Shown here piece by piece: positions 38,659-47,895 of a DNA stretch of 64,000 nucleotides; the stretch's first letter is position 1, and every line of letters starts with the position of its first letter. Below the pieces are notes generated by a model, which was not told where the DNA came from, searched no databases, and saw nothing but the letters and a program-made list of their open reading frames with translations. The translations under genes were made by a program, and so were the position numbers. The stretch comes from Butyrivibrio sp. YAB3001. Lineage in GTDB: Bacteria; Bacillota; Clostridia; Lachnospirales; Lachnospiraceae. The DNA is taken from positions 62,001 through 126,000 of the forward strand of contig NZ_FOKR01000008.1 in NCBI RefSeq assembly GCF_900112195.1, in the 5' to 3' direction.

Positions 38659-40385
38659 AAAAAGGTACGTTAAAAAAAGTATTAAAATATGCTGGTAAAT
38701 ACAGGCTGATTATATTGTTGTCGATGCTACTTGCTGTTGCAGTAGCCCTTTTGACATTATATGTACCGATTCTTGCCGGAAATGCAGTTGATTGTCTTAT
38801 AGGCAAGGGGCAGGTTGATTTTACCAAGGTTGTTTCAATTCTTGCCAAAATGGTTGTTACTGTTATTCTTATCTCGGTTTTTCAATGGATAATGAATAAG
38901 GCAAATAATAGAATCACATTTCAGGTTGTAAGGGATGTGCGTACAGAGGCATTTGACAGACTTCAGAATCTTCCTTTTGAGTATCTTGATAATAAGCAGA
39001 CAGGTGAGATTGTAAGCAGGATCATTTCTGATGTAGATCTTTTTTCAGATGGACTTCTTATGGGCTTTACCCAGTTGTTCACAGGAGTGGTTACTATCAT
39101 AGGCACGATAGTTTTCATGCTTTATCTTAATTTTAAAATTGCAATAGTTGTAGTGCTTTTGACTCCACTGTCGCTATTTGTGGCTAAGTTTATTGCATCG
39201 AGATCATTTTCTCTTTTCAAACAGCAGAGTGAAGCTAGATCTGACCAGACTGCATTTATTGATGAGATGATAGGTAACCTGTCAGTAGTTAAAGCATTTG
39301 CCCATGAAGATGAAAACATGGAATATTTTGATGAGGTAAATGAGAGACTTGAAAAGACCAGTGTTAAGGCAACTTTCTTTTCCTCACTGACAAATCCCAG
39401 CACTCGTTTTATTAACAACATTGTGTATGCTGCTGTTGCGCTTTTCGGAGCGTTTGCATGTATTTCAGGTGGAATGACTGTCGGTGGACTTACTATTTTT
39501 CTAAGCTATGCAAATCAGTACACAAAACCTTTTAATGAGATATCAGGTGTTGTAACTGAACTTCAGAATGCTCTTGCCTGCGCAGAACGTGTATTTAAGC
39601 TTATAGAAGAAAGTACGGAAATTCCTGACTCTGGAAATGCGCCTGCATATTTTGAAGCAAATGGTGATGTTGAACTTGATAATGTTTCTTTTTCCTATGA
39701 TAAGAGTAAGAAACTTATTGAAAATCTTAACCTTGACATCAAAAAGGGACAAAGAGTTGCCATTGTAGGACCTACAGGAAGTGGTAAGACAACACTTATA
39801 AATCTCCTTATGAGATTCTACGATGTTGATGAAGGCGCTATTACTATTGATGGACGTAGCATTCGCGACATCAAGAGAATTGACTTAAGAAACAGTTTCG
39901 GAATGGTGCTTCAGGAAACATGGTTAAGAAATGGGACTATAAGAGACAACATTACTCTTGGTAGAGAAGGCTTTAGCGATGAGGATATTGTGAATGCTGC
40001 AAAGGCATCCCATGCTCATAGCTTTATAAAAAGACTTCCTAATGGTTATGATACAGTTATCTCTGAAAACGGCGGAAACCTCTCACAAGGACAGAAACAG
40101 CTTCTTTGCATTACGAGAGTTATGCTCAGCATTCCGCCCATGCTTATCCTTGATGAGGCAACGTCTTCGATTGATACAAGCACAGAGATAAGGATTCAGA
40201 AAGCCTTTAATAAGATGATGGCAGGGCGAACAAGCTTTATTGTTGCTCATAGGTTGTCGACAATCAGAGAAGCAGATGTGATTCTTGTTATGAAAGATGG
40301 TCATATTATTGAACAGGGAAATCACAACCAGCTTCTTGAAAAACAAGGCTTTTATTATAAGCTTTATAATTCGCAATTTGCGTGA
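38655..40385 (+). CDS. ABC exporter half-transporter, catalytic-site subunit
   Basis: Partner half-transporter of 576 aa with the same layout. Walker A GPTGSGKTT, Walker B ILDEATSS and H-loop VAHRLST are all canonical, but the signature is LSQGQKQ instead of LSGGQ. Combined with the upstream subunit this gives one fully consensus ATP site (this Walker motifs with that signature) and one degenerate site, as in TM287/288 and BmrCD. Substrate is unknown; multidrug or peptide export is likely. It starts inside the previous stop (ATGA overlap). Confidence 0.94.
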   Translation: MKKGTLKKVLKYAGKYRLIILLSMLLAVAVALLTLYVPILAGNAVDCLIGKGQVDFTKVVSILAKMVVTVILISVFQWIMNKANNRITFQVVRDVRTEAFDRLQNLPFEYLDNKQTGEIVSRIISDVDLFSDGLLMGFTQLFTGVVTIIGTIVFMLYLNFKIAIVVVLLTPLSLFVAKFIASRSFSLFKQQSEARSDQTAFIDEMIGNLSVVKAFAHEDENMEYFDEVNERLEKTSVKATFFSSLTNPSTRFINNIVYAAVALFGAFACISGGMTVGGLTIFLSYANQYTKPFNEISGVVTELQNALACAERVFKLIEESTEIPDSGNAPAYFEANGDVELDNVSFSYDKSKKLIENLNLDIKKGQRVAIVGPTGSGKTTLINLLMRFYDVDEGAITIDGRSIRDIKRIDLRNSFGMVLQETWLRNGTIRDNITLGREGFSDEDIVNAAKASHAHSFIKRLPNGYDTVISENGGNLSQGQKQLLCITRVMLSIPPMLILDEATSSIDTSTEIRIQKAFNKMMAGRTSFIVAHRLSTIREADVILVMKDGHIIEQGNHNQLLEKQGFYYKLYNSQFA

Positions 40386-40397
40386 TAGGAATAATAT

Positions 40398-41549
40398 ATG
40401 TATACAAAAACTATTGAACAGATGATTTCGGATTCATCTGAAAAACAGATAATAGATATCAGAGAGACAAAAGATTTTAATGTGGATTCTTATGAGGGAG
40501 CAGTAAACATTCCCTGGAATCTGTTTATGGATAATCTTGATAAAGTTGAAAAAGAAAAGGCAATCTATCTTTTATGTTACAATGGAAAACATTCAATGGA
40601 GATATGTGAGGAACTTGGACCGCTTGGGTACAAGATATATAGTATAGAAGGCGGATTTTACAGCTATATCAGGTATAAAATCGAGCATTTTGAAGCAGCT
40701 GAAAACGAAGAAAGATGCAAAGATATAGAAAGAAGCATAATTAAAAAGTTTCGACCACAGCTGTGGAGCCAGTTTACAAAAGCAATCAACACCTATGAGC
40801 TTATAAAAGAGGGGGATAAGATAGCTGTCTGTATCTCTGGCGGTAAAGATTCGATGCTCATGGCGAAGCTTTTTCAGGAATTAAAAAGGCATGGAAAAAA
40901 TAATTTTGATGTGGTTTATCTTGTTATGAATCCCGGATATAATGACATCAATTATGAAACCATATTATCCAATGCCAGACTTATGAATATTCCTATTACG
41001 GTTTTTGAATCGGATATATTTGATATTGTAGCTAATGAAGATGGTTCACCTTGTTATTTATGTGCCAGAATGAGAAGAGGCGCGCTTTATAGTAAGGCAA
41101 AAGAATTAGGATGTAATAAGATTGCACTTGGTCATCATTATGATGATGTTATTGAAACAATACTGATGGGAATGCTTTATGGTGGCCAGATTCAGACCAT
41201 GATGCCAAAGCTTCATAGTACTAATTTTGAAGGTTTAGAGCTTATAAGGCCGTTATATTTAGTTAGGGAAGAAGACATCATTAAGTGGATGAATTATAAT
41301 AAGCTTAAATTTATCCAATGTGCCTGCAGATTGACAGAAAGCTGTGCAAGTTGTGGCGGTACTGAAAAAGGCAGCAAAAGAGCTGAAATAAAGAGTTATA
41401 TAAGAGAACTTCGTGAAAAGAGTCCTTTTATTGAAGCAAATATTTTTAAAAGTGTAGAAAATGTTCATCTTAATGCGTTAATATGTTATAAGGACAAGGA
41501 TGGAAACAGACATCATTTTCTTGATGAATATGATAATGACCAACATTAA
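40398..41549 (+). CDS. Rhodanese-TtcA-like fusion (tRNA thiolation ATPase)
   Basis: Fusion of 383 aa. Residues 1-95 are a rhodanese domain (IIDIRETKDFNVDSYEGAVNI) with the sulfur-carrying Cys60 in the loop LLCYNGKHS. Residues 125-340 are a PP-loop ATPase of the TtcA/TilS group: SGGKDS at about 147-152, CYLC (Cys219 and Cys222), GHHYDDVIET, and a later SCASCGG pair. TtcA makes 2-thiocytidine at tRNA position 32 with a Fe-S cluster held by such cysteines. Carrying its own rhodanese would supply sulfur in cis; that step is inference. It starts 12 bases after the ABC operon. Confidence 0.88.
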   Translation: MYTKTIEQMISDSSEKQIIDIRETKDFNVDSYEGAVNIPWNLFMDNLDKVEKEKAIYLLCYNGKHSMEICEELGPLGYKIYSIEGGFYSYIRYKIEHFEAAENEERCKDIERSIIKKFRPQLWSQFTKAINTYELIKEGDKIAVCISGGKDSMLMAKLFQELKRHGKNNFDVVYLVMNPGYNDINYETILSNARLMNIPITVFESDIFDIVANEDGSPCYLCARMRRGALYSKAKELGCNKIALGHHYDDVIETILMGMLYGGQIQTMMPKLHSTNFEGLELIRPLYLVREEDIIKWMNYNKLKFIQCACRLTESCASCGGTEKGSKRAEIKSYIRELREKSPFIEANIFKSVENVHLNALICYKDKDGNRHHFLDEYDNDQH

Positions 41550-41607
41550 AGTCCTGATATTTTATTTGTGTAAATTTTGTTTTTTAAATATGGAGAATAA
41601 TTGTTTT

Positions 41608-43257
41608 ATGAATAATCAGAGTAGACCCGTTATTGTCATGGGACACAAGAATCCGGATACAGATTCTATTTGTGCGGCTATTACTTATGCAAATCTTAAG
41701 CGAAAGGTTACAGGTGGTGAATACATTGCCTGCAGAGCCGGACACTTAAATGAAGAGACCCAGTATGTTCTTAACCATTTTGGAGTGGAGACACCTGCTT
41801 ATGTCAAGGATGTAAGAACACAGGTCAGGGACATGGAGATAAGAATGCTTGAAGGTTCAAGCAGAAATCTTTCTTTAAAAAATGCATGGTCCAAGATGAG
41901 AGATGCCGGAGTAGTAACACTTTGTGTAACTGAAGGTGATGAGCTTACAGGAATAGTTACTACAAATGATATTGTAGAAACTTATATGGATGTGATCGAT
42001 CCAAAGATTCTTTCACAGGCTCACACCTGTTACAGAAATATTGTTGAGACTATAGATGGAGAACTTATTGTAGGAGAAATCGACGATGTTTTGACAAAAG
42101 GAAAAGTAGTTATAGCTGCTGCAAATCCTGATATGATGGAGAATGTCATTGAGGAAGGAGACGTTGTTATCCTCGGTAACAGATATGACATGCAGCTTTG
42201 TGCCATTGAGATGAATGCAGGCTGCATCATAGTATGTGAAGGCGCTGAAGTGGCAAGAACAATACAGATTCAGGCAAAAGAGCATGGAACTAAGATTATC
42301 AAGACTCCATATGATACATTTATTGTTGCCAGACTTATCAACCAGAGTATGCCAATTGAATATGTCATGAAGCATGATAATCTTGTAAGCTTTCATATGG
42401 ATGATTTCATAGAAGATATTCAGGAAGCTATGGCTCAGATGAGACACAGATACTTCCCGGTTCTTGATAAGAATAATCATTATATCGGAATGATCAGCCG
42501 AAGAAACTTTTTGGGAGCAAAGAAAAAACAGCTTATTCTGGTAGACCACAATGAGAAAAATCAAGCTGTCAATGGCGCGGATAGTGCTGAAATCCTTGAG
42601 ATCATTGACCATCACAGACTTCGTACCATCGAAACAGCAGGCCCTGTATTTTTCAGAAATCAGCCTCTTGGTTCGACCTGTACGATAATCTATCTGATGT
42701 ATAAAGAATATCAGGTAGAGATAGACAAGACTATCGCAGGACTGCTTTTAGCGGCAATTCTGTCAGATACTTTGATGTTCAGATCGCCTACATGCACAGC
42801 AATTGACAAGAAGGCTGGTGAAGAACTTGCTGCAATAGCAGAAATAGATTATGAATCCTTTGCAAAAGAGATGTTCCATGCCGGTTCTAATCTTAGTGGT
42901 AAGTCAGCAAAAGAAATTTTGCATCAGGATTTCAAGAAATTTACTGTTGATGATATGACCATCGGAATTGGGCAGATAAACTCTATGAGCGCTGAGGAAT
43001 TATCAGAGATCAAAGAGAAGATTATGCCGGACCTTGACAGTGTTGCAGACGATGACGGCCTTGATATGCTGTTCTTTATGCTTACAAACATTATTGATGA
43101 ATCATCTGAAGTTGTTTATTCCGGAGCAAAGGCTCAGCATACTTTAAATGCGGCATTTGGAATAAATGAAACCGGCAAAAACAGTGCGTATCTGCGCGGA
43201 GTTGTATCTCGTAAGAAACAGCTTCTTCCATCAATAGTTGAGACAATTCAGCAGTAA
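41608..43257 (+). CDS. Manganese-dependent inorganic pyrophosphatase with CBS and DRTGG domains
   Basis: Family II pyrophosphatase of 549 aa (the CBS-PPase length). DHH domain: VMGHKNPDTDSIC and DHHRLRTIETAGPVFFRNQPLGSTCT, with DHHA2 at the C-terminus. Between the first motif and the DHH signature lies a regulatory insert of CBS, DRTGG and CBS segments, which bind AMP, ADP or diadenosine polyphosphates in the clostridial enzyme. ATG 41608 is chosen (GGAG 12 bases upstream); ATGs further upstream lie inside the TtcA-like gene or lack an SD. Confidence 0.93.
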   Translation: MNNQSRPVIVMGHKNPDTDSICAAITYANLKRKVTGGEYIACRAGHLNEETQYVLNHFGVETPAYVKDVRTQVRDMEIRMLEGSSRNLSLKNAWSKMRDAGVVTLCVTEGDELTGIVTTNDIVETYMDVIDPKILSQAHTCYRNIVETIDGELIVGEIDDVLTKGKVVIAAANPDMMENVIEEGDVVILGNRYDMQLCAIEMNAGCIIVCEGAEVARTIQIQAKEHGTKIIKTPYDTFIVARLINQSMPIEYVMKHDNLVSFHMDDFIEDIQEAMAQMRHRYFPVLDKNNHYIGMISRRNFLGAKKKQLILVDHNEKNQAVNGADSAEILEIIDHHRLRTIETAGPVFFRNQPLGSTCTIIYLMYKEYQVEIDKTIAGLLLAAILSDTLMFRSPTCTAIDKKAGEELAAIAEIDYESFAKEMFHAGSNLSGKSAKEILHQDFKKFTVDDMTIGIGQINSMSAEELSEIKEKIMPDLDSVADDDGLDMLFFMLTNIIDESSEVVYSGAKAQHTLNAAFGINETGKNSAYLRGVVSRKKQLLPSIVETIQQ

Positions 43258-43317
43258 TCTGGTAAACAAATAACTAAATATTTGCGTGAGTTTTTCTTGT
43301 TTAAAAAAATTGTTAAG

Positions 43318-43335
43318 CACAAAGAAAGCTTTGTG
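43318..43335. repeat. Small perfect hairpin before the unknown gene
   Basis: CACAAAG-aaag-CTTTGTG. No T run follows, so it is not a clear terminator. Confidence 0.4.
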
Positions 43336-43377
43336 ATAGAGAAGGAACAATTAATTTGACAATGTATGGGGGTACAT

Positions 43378-43680
43378 ATGGACGAATTAAGAATGAGAAT
43401 GCTACATGAAATTATGGGAATTTATGGCCCAAATCAGGGACAGAGTATTGGCGCTGTAATTATCCCGGCATTTATCTCGGATTTTAAGAGTGTTCTTGAA
43501 AAAAGAGATAATGCTGATGAGGTGTCAGAGGAATACATGACTGAGGATAAACGTATTCATCTGATACTTACCGGAAGAAAGACTTTGGGCAAAAAGGGAT
43601 TTAGAGCCTGTGTGACGGACGTGAATTTTAACGGAAAAGAACTTTTTGCTGAAGGAGAGCTAAACATATCTTTAAATTGA
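43378..43680 (+). CDS. Small protein of unknown function
   Basis: Protein of 100 aa, not recognised. It starts MDELRMRMLHEIMGIYGPNQGQSIGAVIIPAF and has a C-terminal half with alternating hydrophobic and charged residues consistent with a mixed alpha/beta fold; no signal peptide or membrane helix. ATG 43378 has GGGGGT about 5 bases upstream; the in-frame ATG 43366 overlaps that SD. The Nudix gene follows after 18 bases, so they are probably one unit. Confidence 0.7.
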   Translation: MDELRMRMLHEIMGIYGPNQGQSIGAVIIPAFISDFKSVLEKRDNADEVSEEYMTEDKRIHLILTGRKTLGKKGFRACVTDVNFNGKELFAEGELNISLN

Positions 43681-43698
43681 TTGAAAGGGTTTTAGTAG

Positions 43699-44304
43699 AT
43701 GTCAGAAACTAATAATGGTGAAAATCTTGAGTGGAAGAAATCTAAGGTCGAGCATCTTGCTCAGGATGAGTGGATTGACTTTAGAAGATGCGAATATATT
43801 CTTCCCAATGGAGAAATAATAGGTTCTATTTACAATTATTCAAAGCATAGTTTTGTTATTATAGTAGCGCTTGATGAAAATGGTAATTTTATCTGTGTAA
43901 GACAGTACAGGCATGGAATCGATGAAATAACTACGGAATTTCCTGCAGGCGGGATAGAGTTTCAGGAAAAGAGCGATGTTCCGTATATTACCTACGACAA
44001 TATTATTGCTACAGAGGAAGATGCTTTTGATACTGCAAAGAGAGAACTTGCAGAGGAAACAGGGTATATATCTGATGAGTGGCAGCATCTTTTCACAGTG
44101 CCTGCTCATGCTACATTGTCAAATAGTAGAGTGCATATATATTTGGCTAAGAATTGCAGGAAGATAAAAGATCAGGATCTTGATGATACTGAGTTTTTAA
44201 ATGTCAAGCTACTAACTGAACAGGATATTGTAAGTAGAATAAATGGCGGAGACTTTAAACAGGCTCTTCACGTTTTGGCATACTACATCTATAAAAGCAA
44301 ATAA
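43699..44304 (+). CDS. Nudix hydrolase, ADP-ribose pyrophosphatase-like
   Basis: Hydrolase of 201 aa. The catalytic helix of the Nudix box, EDAFDTAKRELAEETGY, is intact (REL-x-EE-x-G), but about 20 residues separate the upstream AGGIE from it, and the first Gly of the consensus is Asn. The N-terminal strand KSKVEHLAQDEWIDFRRCEYILPNG is typical of ADPRase-type members. The exact substrate (ADP-ribose or another nucleotide sugar) is not determined. A terminator follows. Confidence 0.88.
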   Translation: MSETNNGENLEWKKSKVEHLAQDEWIDFRRCEYILPNGEIIGSIYNYSKHSFVIIVALDENGNFICVRQYRHGIDEITTEFPAGGIEFQEKSDVPYITYDNIIATEEDAFDTAKRELAEETGYISDEWQHLFTVPAHATLSNSRVHIYLAKNCRKIKDQDLDDTEFLNVKLLTEQDIVSRINGGDFKQALHVLAYYIYKSK

Positions 44305-44340
44305 AAGAAAAAGATAATAAAAGAATAAGAATGCAAAAGA

Positions 44341-44392
44341 GCAGTTTTGATGTGTTCATCATTTTGATGGATGAGTCAAAACTGCTTTTTGT
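44341..44392 (+). terminator. Rho-independent terminator after the Nudix gene
   Basis: GCAGTTTTGA pairs with TCAAAACTGC; a CATC/GATG inner pairing shortens the loop. Five Ts follow. Confidence 0.82.
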
Positions 44393-44413
44393 TTTATGCG
44401 AAATTACGCTGGG

Positions 44414-44460
44414 TTTCTTATGAAATAAAATGTTCCAATATGGATGCTCACTCCCGTGAT
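44414..44460. repeat. Dispersed intergenic repeat B, copy 2
   Basis: TTATGAAATAAAATGTTCC then ATATGGATGCTCACTCCCGTGA, matching copies at 22104 and 47624 with a few changes. Confidence 0.65.
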
Positions 44461-44780
44461 AGGATTATGTTGCAGAAGTACAAGTGTATTAAAAATACAA
44501 TATATACAAACAATTGTATAAATATACATCAATACACAGTATATTAGGTCAATTAATGAATAGAGAGAGAATAATCATACATAATTGTTAAAATGAGATT
44601 TAATCAGTATTTAGTGGCGTTTTCTTTCGATATAATCAATAAAAAAATCACAGAAATTTTATTATGAATTATGTCTGATATATTGTATATTGAATATAAA
44701 TACACAATATTGTAATAAAGGGGAATTTGTGATTCTGGTGTAATTATGTTTCTGTGCGCATATATGAGAGGTGAATAATT

Positions 44781-47261
44781 ATGAGTGGAAATCAGACGAA
44801 GAGTAAGAAAGCGAGTTCTTTAAGTTCTGTTAAGGGCAAAATATTTGTAATGGGTGCTTTGGGAATTGCAACAGCACTTATTATTGGTTTGGTAGGAGTT
44901 ACCTCAATTACTAAGAATGCAAAGAACAGCGAACTTGCGTCAATAATCGATGATATAAATCTTCTTCAGGCCAAGAATCAGGCAGATGACGTATTATATC
45001 AATATTATGTTGATGAACAGTATATAAATGATGCACTCTCTAATCTGGAACAAATGCAGTCAGAGTCATTAGAGTTTGAGAAAAAAGCAGATGCAAGTTA
45101 TCGTTCCTCCATTGATACCATAATTGAAAATGTTAATAAGCTAAAGGAAAATTATAATGAGATTCTGAGTATTCATTCTTCAAGAGGTTATGATGATTCA
45201 ATTGGAAAATACAAGGAATTATCAGATAAATATCAGGAACTGGGCGCAAGTTTTACCAGCCTTGTAAATAATAACGACTGGGTAGAGATTCAGTGGGAAA
45301 ATGCTTCCGCTGGTCTTAGTGGACCTGTTGTAAAGGCTGATGGCAAAGAGTATTCCAAGGTCAGTTATAAGCATAAGCTTCCTGAAGTCGGAAAAAGAAA
45401 TAACCTCATCTTTCGTGTGGGCGGAACATTTACCTACAAAGCAAACTATTACATCACGAATATAGAACTCTCGAATGGAAAAGAAACAATTCCTGTTGAC
45501 CTTACAAATGTTGAACTGATGGAAAAAGCAGGAGATGGCCTTGAAAATGCTGAAATGGCAGATTTTGACGGCAAAAGAGCTATAAAAGTCACAGGCAAAT
45601 TTGATGCTGAAAATAGTAGATGGGAAGAAGTATCTACAACTCTTTCCATGATAGAGTATGACCCGGTTGCGTATCCTATACTTCAGTATGATATTTATTT
45701 TGACCAGGGAGTATTTCCTGTGGATGTAGAAGTAAAATATGGTGGCGCGGTTTCAGGTGTGTATGGCTTTGCAGGAAGATTATCAGACTTACAAAACATG
45801 ATAAAGACATATACCAAACTTGTTGTAGAAGGAAAAGATATTTCGTCAAATCTAAATGAGATAGAGAGCACAATCAATGAACTTGAAGAAAATATCCCTA
45901 AGTATACAACAGACCCGGCTTTGGCTGATATATCCATGGAGTCTTTAAGCTCTTTAAAAACACTGTTTTATGAGATAAAAGATATTGATGCCAAGACTCT
46001 TTCCATAAAATCAGAAAACAGTACGATCAATTCTGACTTGAATCAGCTTTGCAGCCTTATGCAGAGCAAAGTTGTAGAAAATATGAATGCAGTCAGGTCA
46101 AGTGTGTATGTCATCATCATCGTTGTCCTTATTATCGGTATTGTTATACTTGTCTACATACTTGCAAGAGTCAGTATCGGAATCAACAAGAGCGTTAAAT
46201 CATTCGACATGGCAATTAATGAGATTGCGTCAGGAAATATATCAACAAGAGCTGATTCTTCAGGAAGAGACGAATTTGCGGTATTTGCATCAAGTCTTAA
46301 TGATTTTATGGATACACTGGAAGATACTATTTCCAATGTAAAGAAAGTAACAGATGTTTTGACGGATGCGGGTATTTCCCTTGAAGAAAGCGCAATGCGA
46401 ACCAAGGACGTTGCAAGTGAGATAAACGGGACCATCAGTGATATTTCAAAAGGTGCTGATGAGCAGGCTAAGGATATCGAGTCATCTTCTCAGAGGGTTG
46501 TTGACATCAGGAATAACATTCAGCAAATCCTTGAAAGTGTAGCAACTCTTTCTGATAAGGCTGCTGATATGGAAGCGAAGGGAAAAGAAGCTACCGGCAA
46601 TATGGAAGGACTGACAAAATCAAGTGATTCCACAAATGAGGCCTTTTCAAGAATTGTTGAGCAGGTTAAAAAGACAGATGATTCTGTAGGCAAAATTCAG
46701 GAAGCAGTCAGCCTTATTTCTTCAGTGGCAAATCAGATAAATCTGCTTTCACTTAATGCCAGCATAGAGGCTGCAAGAGCAGGAGAAGCGGGCAAGGGCT
46801 TTGCTGTAGTTGCCAGTGAAATCTCAAAACTTGCAGATCAGACTAATCAGTCTACAGGAATTATCGAAGGCATTATTTCAGATCTGTCTGAAGAATCAAA
46901 TCGTACAGTTGCAACAATCAATGAAGTCACAGAACGAATTGAAGAGCAGAAAAACAATATTGACTCAACAAATGAGATATTTGGTATAGTCAGCACAGGA
47001 ATAGACTTTACCGGAGAATCTGTTGTGGATGTTCTTGGTCAGGCAAGGTCTTGTGATAAAGCAGGAGAAGTAGTGGTTGACCTTATGACAAATCTTTCTG
47101 CAATTTCACAGGAAAATGCTGCTTCAGCTGAGACGGCTTCAACTTCAATGAATCAGCTTAACAATGAAACAGCCATGCTTGCAGATACATCTGCAGAACT
47201 AAAGAGACTTGCTGAAGAACTTAAAGAAAATCTTGAATTCTTTAAGATAAAAAATCAGTGA
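44781..47261 (+). CDS. Methyl-accepting chemotaxis protein with a beta-rich domain in its sensor region
   Basis: Chemoreceptor of 826 aa. Membrane helix 1 is at about 20-43 and helix 2 at about 443-468 ([20 protein letters not shown]). The extracellular part starts and ends as coiled helices, but residues 167-326 are clearly different: beta-rich, aromatic, with [36 protein letters not shown] and [17 protein letters not shown] follows (about 465-520), then the signalling domain with hairpin tip [22 protein letters not shown]. The inserted segment looks by eye like a carbohydrate-binding-type jelly roll; this is inference. No che genes are adjacent. Confidence 0.9.
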   Translation: MSGNQTKSKKASSLSSVKGKIFVMGALGIATALIIGLVGVTSITKNAKNSELASIIDDINLLQAKNQADDVLYQYYVDEQYINDALSNLEQMQSESLEFEKKADASYRSSIDTIIENVNKLKENYNEILSIHSSRGYDDSIGKYKELSDKYQELGASFTSLVNNNDWVEIQWENASAGLSGPVVKADGKEYSKVSYKHKLPEVGKRNNLIFRVGGTFTYKANYYITNIELSNGKETIPVDLTNVELMEKAGDGLENAEMADFDGKRAIKVTGKFDAENSRWEEVSTTLSMIEYDPVAYPILQYDIYFDQGVFPVDVEVKYGGAVSGVYGFAGRLSDLQNMIKTYTKLVVEGKDISSNLNEIESTINELEENIPKYTTDPALADISMESLSSLKTLFYEIKDIDAKTLSIKSENSTINSDLNQLCSLMQSKVVENMNAVRSSVYVIIIVVLIIGIVILVYILARVSIGINKSVKSFDMAINEIASGNISTRADSSGRDEFAVFASSLNDFMDTLEDTISNVKKVTDVLTDAGISLEESAMRTKDVASEINGTISDISKGADEQAKDIESSSQRVVDIRNNIQQILESVATLSDKAADMEAKGKEATGNMEGLTKSSDSTNEAFSRIVEQVKKTDDSVGKIQEAVSLISSVANQINLLSLNASIEAARAGEAGKGFAVVASEISKLADQTNQSTGIIEGIISDLSEESNRTVATINEVTERIEEQKNNIDSTNEIFGIVSTGIDFTGESVVDVLGQARSCDKAGEVVVDLMTNLSAISQENAASAETASTSMNQLNNETAMLADTSAELKRLAEELKENLEFFKIKNQ

Positions 47262-47327
47262 TCAGTAAAAGTACAAAGCTAAGCTTTAAACTTTTTTGAT
47301 ACGCATATTTGTACCCCCCCTCCCAAG

Positions 47328-47366
47328 AGGCCTGCTAAGATTCTGCGTTACTTAGCAGGCCTTTTA
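47328..47366 (+). terminator. Rho-independent terminator after the chemoreceptor gene
   Basis: AGGCCTGCTAAG pairs perfectly with CTTAGCAGGCCT around an 11-base loop, followed by TTTT. A C7-T-C3 tract lies directly upstream (47314-47324). Confidence 0.88.
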
Positions 47367-47406
47367 CCTGTTCATTTGACCCATTTTACTTTTTGAAATT
47401 ATATAC

Positions 47407-47435
47407 TTGAATAAATACAATACTTGTGATATATT
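47407..47435 (+). promoter_or_regulatory. Promoter of tRNA-Leu
   Basis: TTGAAT, 17-base spacer, TATATT; the tRNA begins 46 bases after the -10 box. Confidence 0.6.
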
Positions 47436-47481
47436 AAAGAAGTTGTACGCCACAAGATGTTAGGCGATAATAATTAAATAT

Positions 47482-47564
47482 GCCGGTGTGTCGGAATGGC
47501 AGACGATGCAGACTCAAAATCTGTTGTCCGCAAGGGCGTGTGGGTTCAAGTCCCACCACCGGCA
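47482..47564 (+). tRNA. tRNA-Leu (anticodon CAA)
   Basis: 83-base class II tRNA. Acceptor stem GCCGGTG pairs with CACCGGC; the anticodon loop CTCAAAA gives CAA, which reads UUG; a long variable arm and the T loop GGTTCAAGTCC are present. The 3' CCA is not encoded. Confidence 0.95.
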
Positions 47565-47571
47565 CTATTAG

Positions 47572-47600
47572 AACTCAGCAATGTTTTGCTGAGTTTTTTT
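47572..47600 (+). terminator. Terminator of tRNA-Leu
   Basis: AACTCAGCAA pairs perfectly with TTGCTGAGTT around TGTT and runs into seven Ts. Confidence 0.92.
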
Positions 47601-47623
47601 GTTTTATAAGAAATTGGTTCACA

Positions 47624-47693
47624 CTCCTATGAAATGAAAATGCTCCGTTATGGACGCGATTGATGTACAAAGAGTTGCAAAGAAACTCTTTGT
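47624..47693. repeat. Dispersed intergenic repeat B, copy 3, with hairpin
   Basis: CTCCTATGAAATGAAAATGC then TCCGTTATGGACGCGAT, matching copies 1 and 2. It is followed by a perfect 10-pair hairpin, ACAAAGAGTT with AACTCTTTGT (47667-47693). The same AAAGAGTTGCAA stretch occurs after copy 1. Confidence 0.7.
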
Positions 47694-47834
47694 CCTTGAA
47701 TAAGTCCTATTACATAAAAAAGCTCAATTCTGGATCTTACGCCGTAATATGGCGTCCGGTAAAAAAATCACACCTTTTTCGAAATCCTTTTCCCACCTTC
47801 ATGCAAATACTCTAATGCGATTTTGACGCAAAAG

Positions 47835-47843
47835 TGTTATAAT
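47835..47843 (+). promoter_or_regulatory. Extended -10 promoter of the HD-GYP gene
   Basis: TGTTATAAT matches TG-N-TATAAT; no -35 at the right distance. It lies 52 bases before the start codon. An ACGCC/GGCGT hairpin lies upstream at 47739-47755. Confidence 0.6.
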
Positions 47844-47895
47844 AGTAACGCACAGCTGTATAAATTGATTCGGTATTACATATGGGAAAAATTGC

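Larger units (their letters stand above)
44305..44780. other. Intergenic region upstream of the chemoreceptor gene
   Basis: 476 bases without a gene: a terminator (44341-44392), repeat B copy 2 (44414-44460), an inverted repeat TATACAA-acaa-TTGTATA (44503-44520), and a TATAAT box at 44631-44636 without a convincing -35 element. The rest is very AT-rich. A flagellar sigma-D promoter was looked for and not found. Confidence 0.65.

Noticed and set aside
42013-42615. A 200-codon open frame on the - strand
   Set aside because: It lies wholly inside ppaC on the other strand, with low-complexity composition and no SD; it is a shadow frame.
44600-44640. Flagellar sigma-D promoter for the chemoreceptor gene
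   Set aside because: CGATAT is present, but there is no TAAA box at the required 14-16 base distance.
47700-47895. c-di-GMP riboswitch upstream of the HD-GYP gene
   Set aside because: The region has a small ACGCC/GGCGT hairpin, but the conserved GEMM motifs are missing.
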